Assembly (NCBI GenBank): GCA_023078555.1
Contig: CM041202.1
Location: 4,212,022 to 4,276,021 of the forward strand
DNA from: Ulva prolifera
Taxonomy: Eukaryota > Chlorophyta > Ulvophyceae > Ulvales > Ulvaceae
Direction: 5' to 3'
Length of the DNA: 64,000 bases
A program made the position numbers and the translations under genes. Under the pieces are notes generated by a model. The model made no database searches and had not been told where the DNA came from. It saw only the letters and a list, made by a program, of their open reading frames with translations. Shown piece by piece: positions 22,901 to 32,215 of this stretch (the stretch's first letter is position 1; every line of letters begins with the position of its first letter).

Positions 22901-25548
22901 TTGAGGGGGACGATGAGGGTGAGCGTGTGACTGATGCCGATGTCCCTCCTTTCGCGGCAGAGCATACGTATGATGGGGGAGTGTTGCGCCGTCTGCGTGA
23001 CCAGCTTCACACCCCCCCTGGTCATGGTAGGGTTCCTGTCATGGAAATGACTTTCCGGCAGGATAACCCTGAGCCCAGTCCTGATGTGTACTCTCCACGA
23101 TTTGGAGCTGGCTCCTCTGCGGAGATTATCCGACGTGACCCTGCTAGGGCAACACCGGAAATAGCCAGAGCAGCTTTGCATCGCACGCGTGCAATGTCCA
23201 GAGCTGCTGCTCACCCTGACGTCCCTGTCCCCCATCGTGTGCGCGGCGAAGTGCACCACTCTGTCGCCACGCCCTCCCGTACTGCGCGGTATGTTGTGAC
23301 GCGCAACGCTGTGTTGCACGACCCTGGTGTAGAAGTTGCGTTCCCTGTTCAACTGTCTGTCAGTGCGTCTGACAATGACATGGATGAGGATGACGACGGT
23401 CCCGGCATCTATGATGACGATGACGAACAGCGCATGGACTACACCGTCTCAGATGATGAACGAGCTGCGGCTCATCAGAATCTGGAGGCTCAGCGGGTCC
23501 GTTCTGGGAGTAATTCGGCAGCGGCCTCAGCATCTGGCGCGGGGGCAGTTGCTCAGCCCTTGCGAGGAGCTGAGGCGCCGAGGCCCTTCTGGGAGGATGA
23601 GCCAGATGAGGTGGAGACCGGATCCGAATTAGGGGGAGAGGATCCGGATCCCTCAGCCGCAGTCGGGGTTGATTTGCCTGACGAGGTGAGGGCCATTCCA
23701 GCCGCCTTGCCTCGCATAAAAATCAATCCTCTTGTACGCAGACGCCTTGTTCCATTGGCTGCGGATGTAGCAGCTGTGCATATGCATGAGCCTGCGGGCT
23801 TTGACATTGCTAGTAGTGAAACAGTTGTAGCTGCTATTGATGTTTCAGCCTGCCACCAGGACACATCAGCCGCGGCTGACTGTGGAGTGTCCTGTACAGG
23901 CCTGAAGCCTCAGCATGTGGAGTCTGGCGAGCAGCAGAATGCTCAGCGTCGTGGGTCGCGCAGAGCAGCTGCCGCCAGGAAGCAGAAGCCCTCCGACCCT
24001 GATATGCCTTCTTTGAAGGAAGCACTCGCGAGTGCTGACAGGGATGCATGGCTGCGTGCCATGCAGGAGGAGGTGGATGCACTGGGTGAGCACGGAACCT
24101 TCGGGTTGTGCTATCTGCCTGCGGGCAAACGGGCTATCTCGGGCAAATGGGTGCTTAAGATTAAGCGTGGGCCTGCGGGGGAGATTCAGCGCTATAAGGC
24201 ACGTTATGTAGCGCGTGGTTTTTCTCAGGTAGAAGGGATTGACTTCTTTGAGACTTGGTCTCCTGTTGGTAGTTATGCGACACTGCGTGTGTTGCTGTCA
24301 GTTGCTGCTCAGGAAGATTTAGAGATTAGGCATATAGACATTCAGTGCGCTTTTCTGAATGGTGAGTTAGAAGAAGAAGTGTTCGTTGAACAGCCCCCGT
24401 TCTTCACTGACGGGACAGCACATGTGTGGAAATTGCATAAAACCTTGTATGGCCTGAAGCAAGCTGCTCGCGAGTGGCATAAAGCTTTAATAAAGGTCTT
24501 AGCCGAGATGGGATTTGTGTGCGCACAAAGTGATCCCGGACTGTATGTCAGAACATCCGGTCGCTGTTTTATTTTCTTGTGGGTCGATGACTTGTTCATT
24601 TTTAGCAGCTCTGCGGGACTGCAAGAACTTGTCGACGTCATTCTCACGAAATTCGAAGGCAGAGACCTGGGTGAACTTGCATGGGCACTTGGCACAGAGA
24701 TCATGCGTGATCGCAAGGCCAAAACAATCATCATGACACAACGAAACAAAATTCACAAAATACTTGAAAAGTACAGTATGTCTGACTGTCGCAAGTCTCC
24801 CACTCCCTTAGTGCCGCGGCAACAACTAAGGAGTGCGAAAGAGCATCCTGACCTGGAGAAAGCCAGTGCTGCTGAGCATTCCAGGTTCATAAGTGCTGTA
24901 GGAAGTATCCAGTATATTGCAGGAGTGACACGACCTGACCTGAGCTATGTGGCACATGCCCTGGCCCGGCACACGTCTAGTAGTCTGAAGGAACATTGGT
25001 CTGCCGTGCAACATGTTCTGAGATACCTGCAGTCCACAAGGAATTTAGGAATAAAATTTATAGGCTCTGAGGGACACGGGTATTTGTTGGAGACTTTTTC
25101 AGATGCAGATTTTGCGAACTCTGCTGATCTGAAAAGCGTGTCTGGCATGGTTATTCGGGTGTATGGGAACTGTGTTCTCTGGCGTCCGAAGAAGCAGAGT
25201 ATAGTGGCTGGGGATACAACAGAGGCTGAACTCATCGCGATGAGTGCAACAGCCAACGAGTTAATGTGGGTGAAGCAGTTGCTTCTCGATTTGAAACTCG
25301 TCCCACATAAGCCGACTCTGTGGGGTGACAATAAGAGTGCCAACATATTGGCTGTTAATGCTGTGTCCACTGACAGATCCAAGCACATTCGTGTGCGGCA
25401 CTTGCGAGTGCGGGAATATGTCCAGATGGATGAACTTAAAGTAGCATGGGTAGGCACTGTTGATCAGTTAGCGGATGTGTTTACTAAAGTGCTGCCCGGA
25501 CCTGCTTTGCTAGAAGTTCGTAATAAACTCCAGCTAGTGGAGACGTAG
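19996..25548 (+). CDS. Copia gag-pol polyprotein, intact
   Basis: A 1850-residue polyprotein in one frame without a gag-pol frameshift. Gag occupies roughly 1-340 with a zinc knuckle C323-x2-C326-x4-H331-x4-C336. The aspartic protease motif DSGS is at 370-373. Integrase has the HHCC zinc-binding region around 565-605 (CHGC at 602-605) and the DDE triad D636, D703, E739 with 35 residues between the last two. RT follows, with D1448 (HIDIQCAFLNG) and the catalytic pair D1531-D1532 in WVDD, a tryptophan in place of the usual tyrosine. RNase H ends the protein (SDADFANS, TTEAELIAM, LWGDNKSA). The integrase-before-RT order is diagnostic of Ty1/copia. The first ATG at 19996 lies 306 bp downstream of the primer-binding site and begins MSLSNANSNANS. 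Confidence 0.97.
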   Translation: MSLSNANSNANSPREERRDDADQQPLVDRDADQQLPDGEQPAGMLLRGGRIVRPRPSSHTGQSSQQVPFSSHVVNDPGHTESLISLETLTEALRASRGRSEPDLTKGKLPEWNYKTESFVAYEQKVFLWLGQFELDHLLQHAPSADEQRVHARARTQVLMSLPDADRTTVYRMSHLCEAWSYLTAKYRPSTEAEIHRLWSRFNSLSQHNKDVATYCGEVMSVYTQLEALGADVGQRWLRLKLLEVGEEFNAVRGEVQHSSPHVIIARLTEHADLLKQQRSLQARSGTPAGKPGHGWRKQHRGDGPVVAALAAGQAPREETRTCFFCKKKGHLRANCPQRKQAAAKDVCTIEMPAKYPQPDASLPWNIIVDSGSDMHIVGNREMFTEYGPCQKVANLAGPGQLSIMGRGTIQVNLGTYVDKHGNTHPLDVEIPGVYYAPECPYNLLSTMGLRSEQMFLDTRRNVLYVPGLGDMATGVEDDVKYQELDVDGHPVFAFKMAVDTKPILVGAPVNRGVVWSNQSSPTSVIEDQQQWHHVAVAAIDLQRPNAGGAEVPHDAYLLEPAFLAHLSFHQSNWVLKRMQSNSEFYGPLNLDVDSEPLGNRCHGCRIGKVPAGKFSANDRELMGQAKWPGEQLHADLAGPVSPVGIGGVKYVLFVMCAFTRYTFVVGLRKKSEAAAMISYIIERIRVNVVKPGEPGVRILHTDKGGEFMVAALKLYLQRRGITHRLTPTAAHRCNGMIERRIGVAFESLRAVLLASGLPLFLWIECLASVVHGHNLTPSSALYHDKLASILKGLKAQHAVNASADVDEAEKSLGKGKRMKKAERDKLRDEEKRKYKLLATTELDEFIVRSCDKDIIPYMAFFRDTSVEVFQDLLRQQRPWGVEVYAYPRDDKLRKLSPRGVPAYWVGAGLGPSMQRVYAQDVPGGRVFVVRQVMCTADQMIRHVRKYDASAVVDKREPAEFANSYTVAFEGDDEGERVTDADVPPFAAEHTYDGGVLRRLRDQLHTPPGHGRVPVMEMTFRQDNPEPSPDVYSPRFGAGSSAEIIRRDPARATPEIARAALHRTRAMSRAAAHPDVPVPHRVRGEVHHSVATPSRTARYVVTRNAVLHDPGVEVAFPVQLSVSASDNDMDEDDDGPGIYDDDDEQRMDYTVSDDERAAAHQNLEAQRVRSGSNSAAASASGAGAVAQPLRGAEAPRPFWEDEPDEVETGSELGGEDPDPSAAVGVDLPDEVRAIPAALPRIKINPLVRRRLVPLAADVAAVHMHEPAGFDIASSETVVAAIDVSACHQDTSAAADCGVSCTGLKPQHVESGEQQNAQRRGSRRAAAARKQKPSDPDMPSLKEALASADRDAWLRAMQEEVDALGEHGTFGLCYLPAGKRAISGKWVLKIKRGPAGEIQRYKARYVARGFSQVEGIDFFETWSPVGSYATLRVLLSVAAQEDLEIRHIDIQCAFLNGELEEEVFVEQPPFFTDGTAHVWKLHKTLYGLKQAAREWHKALIKVLAEMGFVCAQSDPGLYVRTSGRCFIFLWVDDLFIFSSSAGLQELVDVILTKFEGRDLGELAWALGTEIMRDRKAKTIIMTQRNKIHKILEKYSMSDCRKSPTPLVPRQQLRSAKEHPDLEKASAAEHSRFISAVGSIQYIAGVTRPDLSYVAHALARHTSSSLKEHWSAVQHVLRYLQSTRNLGIKFIGSEGHGYLLETFSDADFANSADLKSVSGMVIRVYGNCVLWRPKKQSIVAGDTTEAELIAMSATANELMWVKQLLLDLKLVPHKPTLWGDNKSANILAVNAVSTDRSKHIRVRHLRVREYVQMDELKVAWVGTVDQLADVFTKVLPGPALLEVRNKLQLVET

Positions 25549-25552
25549 CAGG

Positions 25553-25565
25553 GTTTATGGGGGAG
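25553..25565 (+). promoter_or_regulatory. Polypurine tract of copia C
   Basis: GTTTATGGGGGAG lies between the gag-pol stop and the 3' LTR, the position for plus-strand DNA priming. The complement CTCCCCCATAAACCC is conserved in copies B and D. Confidence 0.8.
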
Positions 25566-25920
25566 TGTCACAATGCATGAGCCTGCGGGCAGCGGTGTGG
25601 TGACAGGTGCACCCATGCACGGACGATCCGCGGATCCAGTGCAGGGGTAAGCCGCCAGCCGAGACTGTCTCGATGTAGTGAGAGAGATCGTGCGAGGGTT
25701 TCCCGCCGTAACCTTGAGTGTTGAGTGTTCAGTGTGCATATAAGCATGTGCACACTGAGATCTGTAACCATTCTCTTTACTGTTTCCCGGTACTAGCACT
25801 TCCCTTCAGCATCTCTCGGTTCTACCTCTGTGCGAAGCAGGTATGAGATGCTGGCTGTCCTGACCTGACTTGAATGAGGACTGCGCGTCCGCCCCTGCAC
25901 AAATGATAGCTTTTCTGACA
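25566..25920 (+). repeat. 3' LTR of copia C
   Basis: 355 bp, same ends as the 5' LTR; TATAAG at 25739-25744. About four substitutions from the 5' copy. Confidence 0.95.
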
Positions 25921-25925
25921 AACCC

Positions 25926-26004
25926 CTGCACTCGATCCGCGGATTGATCGTGCATGGGTGCACCTGTCACCACGCTGCAGCCCGTAGGCCCATGCATTGT
26001 GACC
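25926..26004 (-). repeat. 5' LTR of copia B, remaining part
   Basis: Completes the LTR split by C, running from CTGCACTCGATCCGCGG to GCATTGTGAC. It is followed by two and a half copies of a CCGGGGTGACRCACCT tandem unit (26004-26041). Confidence 0.85.
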
Positions 26005-26041
26005 CCGGGGTGACGCACCTCCGGGGTGACACACCTCCGGG

Positions 26042-27190
26042 TTCCCAACCTTCAAATGTCACTGCAACGACTTTCGAGGCAGACATGCCTTATCCGGCCG
26101 GTTTAGCGGATGTTGACGCCCCTGTCCAAAGCTTCATATCACAATACTTTGTCCAAGCGCTTCAAGCGGGGTTGTGCAGAAGGGAAGGTGTCGCTTGTCG
26201 TGCCAATTCACCCTAGCTTACGACAAGACAAGTTCGGGCTGTTCATGGACTGTCGGCGAGCAAACTGTAGTGCCCGACTATGGCAATTGACAGTTTGAGA
26301 TGTTTGAATCCGTACACAACCATTCCTTCTCTGGTCACGGGAGCTTCAATTGGACCCAGAAGAGCACTTGGCAGTTGCTCTTCTAGCCCAGCTTGGCTGC
26401 AGATCTCAAGCATTGGTGCAAGAAGTGTGAATCCTGCCAACGGGTCAATGCAGACCGGCAAACTCAAAGGGTGATCTACGTACCCTGCAAATTCCGGAAC
26501 ACAGGTGGGAATCGGTCTTGATGGACATGATCACAGATCTCCCTGTACTACGCAAGGGTATCACGCTATATTTTTAGTGGTGGAACATCTATCAAATACG
26601 GTACAGATTGAATCTATCAGCAAGACAATCTCTTCTCAAGGACTGGCTGCATTGTACATGGACCGTGTCTTCTGGTATCCCTGTGTGCCCGAAAACATTG
26701 ACTGTGATAGGGATACGCGTTTTCCGAGCCTCTTCTTGGGTGAGCATGCCAAACGCTTGGAAACAACCCTCTCCATGTCTACTGCATACCGCCCGCAAAC
26801 AGACGGGCCGACCGAGCGCGTCAGCACTGTACTCAAGGACACCTAGCGTCACTTTGTTGGCCCTTGTGAACACAATTGGGATGAGTTGCTCCCACGGAGT
26901 TTGCTTTGAACAATTCGTGGCATCGCAGTATCCGCAACACCGCCTTTATGTTGAACCATGGGCAACAGCCTGACGACCCAACGGTGGCCAAGTGGCGGAG
27001 CTTGAAACCTGCAATTTCCCAATTCGTGGGAGGTTGGTCTGAGCAGTTGTCTCGCGCCAAAAAGTGTCTGGAAGCGGCTAAACAATGGATGAAACATTAT
27101 GCTGACCGAAAACGCGCCGGCTCTCCGAGTGTTCCCTTGCATCCAGGTCTATCTGGATATGATGGAATGTTTCCTTTACTCGCTTAAATG
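26042..27190 (+). pseudogene. Gypsy integrase and tail remnant
   Basis: Plus-strand frames contain the integrase zinc-binding half (HWCKKCESCQRV, about 26410-26450) and the catalytic core: LMDMITDLPVL (first Asp, about 26520), NIDCDRDTRF (second Asp, about 26700) and YRPQTDGPTERV (Glu, about 26790-26825). The segment after 26850 (LNHGQQPDDP) matches the C-terminal part of gypsy integrases. Frameshifts and stops occur throughout. It probably belongs to the element at 7271-10424, separated by copia B. Confidence 0.82.
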
Positions 27191-27870
27191 TACGTCATCT
27201 GAGTGTTCTATATGTTGACTTGCTTGATTTTCATGAACGAGCCGCGGGATGTCAACAGATTCAATCATCGATGGCAGGTCAGGCTGATTAGAGAATTCTC
27301 GCGGCATTCGTCGGCGCTGTCCTCAACTGAGTGGCTACACAAGCTCACATCAGGAGTCGAAACTCCAACTTGTGGACGAAGCTTTTGCGCTAGAGATCAG
27401 TCATGATCTCTTATAATTCGAATTATATTCCACTGCAATTCCTAAGAATGCCGGTAGTTACGGCTCGCATCACGATCGGCTTCGCTTGCGAGGCTGTAGC
27501 ATCGGGAATTTGAAACAATTCCGTGATTATTTGACCCGGCCGAAGGGCGCAGCCGAAGTGTACACAGAACGCTCGAGCGGCCGCGGTATACAGCGGGAGC
27601 ACGGGCGTTGCGATTCATCGGCGTAACGCGCTTCGATAGCGTCGTTGATGCATCCGGCGTTCTCATGTTCATGTCATGAGAACTCACCACATCTGTCTAC
27701 ACAACAGCCGACCGTCAGGCATGGAAATGTCTTCGAGAACATTATATGTGTGCTCGTCTGACATGCCTACGTAGCTGTAACTTGTCACAAACGCGGCGAC
27801 ACAGTTGTGCTATTTCGATGGCGTCGCAGTTCTCGACAAAAAAGTAAAATTACACCCATGTAGCTGAAAT
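27191..27870. other. Unassigned sequence after gypsy integrase
   Basis: A short plus frame near 27240-27400 could be the degraded end of gypsy pol. The rest shows no protein-like frame. No gypsy LTR with TG...CA ends was recognised. Confidence 0.3.
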
Positions 27871-27959
27871 TCTGTTACTTGTTGCTGTATGTGTGGTGCC
27901 TCGTGCTGTATGTTTTCCGTGTGGTCACTGAGATATGTAGGCTTTCCAGGCTTCCTGTG

Positions 27960-28110
27960 ATTCTCATGGAGGCTACCACGCACATCGCCGTTGGCCGGGT
28001 GCCGAGTTGGTTTTGCTGTTGCTTTGCATCCAAACCAGCGTCTGTAGATGATGAAGGGGATGTGCGCATCCTGGTTGGTCTGCAGTTTGCTATTGACAAG
28101 GTTTTGAAGG
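27960..28110 (+). other. Possible host exon
   Basis: A plus frame reads ASVDDEGDVRILVGLQFAID and then KVLK immediately before GTGCGA, a possible splice donor near 28110. It lies upstream of the spliced gene at 29945-31418 on the same strand and could be an earlier exon of it. There is no homology to support this. Confidence 0.2.
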
Positions 28111-28840
28111 TGCGAACATGCAGCTCACGTAGCTCGACGCTCAAGACAATCAGCGCAGTTCGTATCATGGTGAAAGGGTCAAGCAGTGGCGCCGTGGCTG
28201 CTGTTTACTGGATTCAGATCTCTCTTTTGCAAATTTCTGCATTTGGTTGCAACGTGCTGGCTTCCGGGTCCCGCTTGGGAGCACAGGTTGTAGCAGGTTG
28301 CGTGACATAGAAGTTCACCTGCCAGACTGGCTGGTGTGTTTATGGCCCGCTATAAACCAGCGGCCCCTCGCTGTCCGTCACGTCGCGCATGCGTCGCCTC
28401 AGGTCGTGCCTGAGCGCGGGCGATCGCGACCGATATCAGTCAGTCTTGTGGCCGAATGTGTCATCCTCTGTCTGTCAGGTTTGCCCTATTCTGGAGTCTA
28501 CGGCTTTTACAGGCCATGATGTGTCTGTACGAACGTATGCGTGCAGGAGAGCCATGAAACAGCACTTTTGTGGCTGGATCAACGGGCAGTCGTCAGGAAG
28601 CAAGGAGGCCTTCGGTTGTCCGTGAGGTACGGGGGCTGGCTTGACACTCTGAAACCGTGTTTCCTCTGCAAAAGGCATGCACCACATTCACACATGATCC
28701 ATCGAGTGCTATGATCCAGGGCCCTTTGTCAAGTTAGACTGACGGGATGTTGGCATCAGTACTATGCCACTTTGCTTCGTGACAATGCAAATCAGTCACA
28801 CATAGCTTGCAGATCAATCTAGCTTGAAGTACCACTCACT
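28111..28840. other. No feature recognised
   Basis: Only short, low-quality frames in both strands; no terminal repeats or motif arrays were found. Confidence 0.3.
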
Positions 28841-28854
28841 TGTGTTGCGTACAG

Positions 28855-29160
28855 TTACTTGGAGGGGTTTCCAGATGGATACCCCTTCAAGGATACTGCC
28901 AAGTTAATTCAGGAAACTTGAGATTTTCACGAGCGTTTGGTGGGTCAACTACGCCAATGCCCCGCCTGGCCGTGAAAGACGGAAGCTTTTGTCTGCGTCA
29001 CCCAGCATATCGTCGAGAACGTGGATACATGTGTGGCAGCTTGTGACGCATGCAAGCAGCGTACTGGCTGAGCATGCAGCATCAACGTGCACATCCGCTT
29101 CCTGCGATGCACCTGGAGTGATTTGGACAGTATGTCTTTAGCATGGTCACAGCTCTAGCC
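28855..29160 (+). pseudogene. Gypsy-type integrase zinc-finger remnant
   Basis: Across frames the plus strand reads VENVDTCVAACDACKQRTG (about 29010-29070), the second half of the HHCC zinc-binding domain of Ty3/gypsy integrases, followed by a segment reading IRFLRCTWSDLD / PLPAMHLEW. It is isolated, with no RT or LTR nearby. A short related stretch (GGTTTCCAG..TGG.TACCCCTTC) recurs near 46700. Confidence 0.5.
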
Positions 29161-29944
29161 TAGCTGATTAATTCTTTACATTCTTTCTACTCGAAACCAA
29201 TATCCATTTCCGGTCATACACCCACATATGATCCCTCCTACATCGCACTTCGTGCATGGCCATCCTCTGACCATGCCAAACTGACGAACACAAAACCTGA
29301 GTCTCGGTGTGTCATACGTCCCAGTCTTCAAAAGCATTGAAAGTAGTGGGTGTTTGTGTTCTGCGTGTTTCGAATCTAGCTGTATGGTTGCCAGATGGAC
29401 ACTGTTGCCATGTTTGACAGGTGCTGCACATGGATCCATCTGGATGCATTTCATTCCAATCCATGCAAAGCACATTGTCACATTGTTGAACCAAGCATGA
29501 CGCACACTGATAAGTTTCCTCTGAACTCTGCTTCTACGCCTTAATGCAACATGCACAACACTCCCAGTTAATGCCACGAAACAATTTTGGTCACATCCCG
29601 AACTGCAGTCTCTCCTAGATTTAAGGTCTTCACCTGACTCGAGTTTTGTCTCAAGCTGGAATCCGGGTGTCTCAGGGGCATGCCGTCATTGCTGCACTCA
29701 GCAACTCTGCTAGTGCTGTGCAGGTTGCAGTCTGAGGTGCATCACATTCATTTGAGCGCTGCTGCGCCGGCAAGATGCGCACAGACACAGCAGGGTCGCT
29801 ACACACTGATCACATGGCCATCGGAGGCAGCGCTGCTACCAGTTCGCAATGCCCAGCGGCTTCTGCTGCCACGGGTACATGATCTGCTGGGGCATGCTGA
29901 CTCCATGAGTTCATGCGGCTTTCAGTTACTATGCACGACTGTAG
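29161..29944. other. Unassigned sequence with a minus-strand frame
   Basis: A minus-strand open frame of 133 codons (29176-29577) is rich in Cys and His (FCVRQFGM, PCTKCDVGG, ICGCM) but matches no family I recognise, and may be an old transposon piece. The remainder is probably upstream or intronic sequence of the gene starting at 29945. Confidence 0.25.
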
Positions 29945-31418
29945 GCTTCGTTATCCATGATACAATCAGTGGTAATGATATCCAGCTCAAAATTGGTCCC
30001 GCTAATGCAGGCCTCCTGATGGCCCTTGGAAAGAGGTGAGCTCCACCCTGCACAGATGTGTCATCTCGCTCGCCCTGTAACACTGCCATGAGGTGTCACC
30101 CTATTGCGTCTGACTGGAGTGAAGTTCACAATTCGAAGGGTGCCTTGAGTATCTGTCTTTTTGCATCCACTTGAAATATGTTGCGGGCCATATTTTCCCC
30201 GTTGCTGATGAAAATTGTATCCTGGAGTTTGAACTTTGTAAGATTGTGTCATGGCAGAGCTCCACATGAAGTACCGCCCATGTTCACAGTGCTGCTGGCA
30301 CGCAGCACAAGAGCAGAGCCAATGCATAGTATCAAGCACGCCATGGACTTCCTTCACTTGCAGCGCCAGGCTACTTCGGGCATGCGGGACGTGCCCGCAG
30401 TTGTGCCTGTAGATCACACCTACTCGTTGCATGGTGCAGCAGAGGCTGTGGCAGGGTTGTCACGGGGCATTGATGCCGCTATCCCTGCGTCAAGTTCTCT
30501 TGCCGGTGGCTCTGGGTGCGCCAATGCGACAATCAGCGGAGAGCATATGAGGCCCACCATTGACGTGCTGCAGCCCGCTACGCACACATTTGACTCTCTG
30601 GACCTAGCAGAGGTGCTCAGCAGTGTGATGGAGCGGCGGAGTGCTGGGGATCCTGCATGGGCAGCCGACCTCGCCAAGCAGCGCAGCGTGCATGCCATCA
30701 TCCTCAAGCTCCATCTCAAGGCTGAGGCGGATGCCGGAGAGCCTCTGCAATCAGATGCAGTGTGTGATGCGCTGCATGTGCGAGTCTTTGGTGCTGGGCT
30801 TGTGTGTAGTATTGAATTCACATGCCACCACCTTACTGTTGCTGTCACCACTTTTTCTCGGACCAGTGTGCCGCCGGAATTGCGATGACAGCCCGTCATG
30901 CAGCAAGGGTACTGATGTGCTATATGTACCTCTATGAGATATGCCTGTAATCTCATGTGACATGCAGGCGCTGCTGGCGTCGCCGTCGGGAGAAGCACAT
31001 CTGGAGGACTACTGTCGGTCGATGGCCGGATTCTATTCAGGCGATAGCGCAGTGCCGATGCCTTACAGCGTGGCTACCGTTTTCGCGGGCTGCGCAACGC
31101 TAGCTGCGCGTGGCAGTGGCACGCAGCGCGCAGCATTGATGCGTGCTTCCGTGTATCAGCTCGCAGTTGCCACATCGACAGAGCTTGCACCCATGGACCC
31201 CCGGCTCGCTACGGCGGATGGAGGTGTGGGTGGAGGTGCGCATAACCGCACAATCCTGAGTTCACTTGTCTGCTGTGATCACATGTGATGTGCATCGGCA
31301 CTGAGGCCTCACGTACGTGCAATTGCAACGCGAATGCCTGAATGAACTCGAGAACGCGCTGGAAACGTCGACTGATGACTTACGCCTGATTTCACCTATC
31401 GGCCCCTGGCCGAAGTAG
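29945..31418 (+). CDS. Unrecognised spliced host gene, 3' part
   Basis: Four exons join with matching phases: 29945-30035 (ends GGAAAGAG before GTGAGC), 30306-30801, 30968-31259 and 31306-31418, ending in TAG. The introns are 270, 166 and 46 bp with GT...AG ends. The product reads helical and alanine-rich, e.g. SLDLAEVLSSVMERRSAGDP, HLEDYCRSMAGFYSGD and LQRECLNELENALETSTDD, ending LRLISPIGPWPK. The first exon seen begins after CTGTAG and more exons probably lie upstream. Exons are clearly richer in GC than the introns. I recognise no family; a helical scaffold or HEAT-like repeat protein is a guess from composition only. Confidence 0.6.
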
Positions 31419-32213
31419 TGCAAACGCCCGGCGAGGAAGGTGTATCTTGGCCACAGCCCAGCATCTTTCCCAGCTTGGCTCAAACGGCGGGTACCGCGTC
31501 ACTGTGGTACTAAAACACCCCAAATCACTGTCATATGTGTCGTTGATGCTCATTGGTATCATCTGGTGTTGTGTAACCGCCGGATGTGTGTCTGAGGCAA
31601 CGATTGGCGGCCAGCTGCACGGCATAGATCCCGACACCTACCAATTGTTTGATGAATCCAAGTAATTTGTAGACCATTTGCTTTGATGTTGAAGGTTTAA
31701 GCAGGAACGCGTGGACATGGACGTCCTTGCTGCGCGCTTGCAACGTTGCCGAAACCAGTCCAGACCCGACCAGCGCGACGATCAAAGCTTCGTTGTCCAC
31801 TCTGCATGTGATCAGTGCGCAGAAGCCATCTCGTCTGTGGTCGTGAGCCGACACACCCCGAATCAAAGACAGTGCTGAATGGCTGACTACACAACATCTT
31901 GATGCTGTTCAATCAGTACTGATCCACGTATGTGTGAAGCATGGGCAGTCATAATGTCACAAGTGGGCGTAATGTGGCTTATCACAGAGCCAAGCGCACA
32001 GATAGGCTGTGTTTGAGGCATTTGTGCTTTCCTACACCTCGTGCAGTGTAAAATGCCATGACAGTGATGCGGATCGCATTCTGGGTTCGTCACACATTTG
32101 TATACAGTTGCAACTACTCTTCCTAGCGATACCTATAGCAATATATAACCTGATGCATCTGGTTTTTTTCTCTTGTCACAGAGTCAGAGCAACAACATCA
32201 TCATGACTAGCTA
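31419..32213. other. 3' flank of host gene
   Basis: No convincing frame or repeat. Ends at the TA target of the DNA element at 32216. Confidence 0.3.
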
Positions 32214-32215
32214 TA

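Larger units (their letters stand above)
19335..25920 (+). mobile_element. Intact copia LTR retrotransposon C
   Basis: Complete 6586-bp element with two 355-bp LTRs (19335-19689 and 25566-25920), perfect TG...CA ends and exact duplication AACCC (19330-19334 and 25921-25925). The LTRs differ at about four positions (roughly 1%), indicating recent insertion. The primer-binding site TGGTATCGGTGATG directly follows the 5' LTR and a purine-rich tract ATGGGGGAG directly precedes the 3' LTR. A single gag-pol frame is open throughout. All parts needed for transposition are visible, so this copy may be autonomous. Confidence 0.97.
10425..26004 (-). mobile_element. Copia LTR retrotransposon B (nest host)
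   Basis: Minus-strand family member with its 3' LTR at 10425-10764 plus 11059-11066 and its 5' LTR at 19068-19334 plus 25926-26004. The span includes four later insertions: a 294-bp TG...CA insertion in the 3' LTR, a TA-flanked DNA element in the RT region, an 853-bp solo LTR in integrase (with a nested LTR), and the intact copia C in the 5' LTR. Removing them leaves about 6.4 kb, close to the length of C. The flanks outside B (caaaa and ccggg) do not form a duplication, so its ends have been altered. Confidence 0.85.

Noticed and set aside
23336..23864. Long minus-strand frames opposite the intact copia gag-pol
   Set aside because: They mirror the codon structure of the true plus-strand polyprotein and have no independent motifs.
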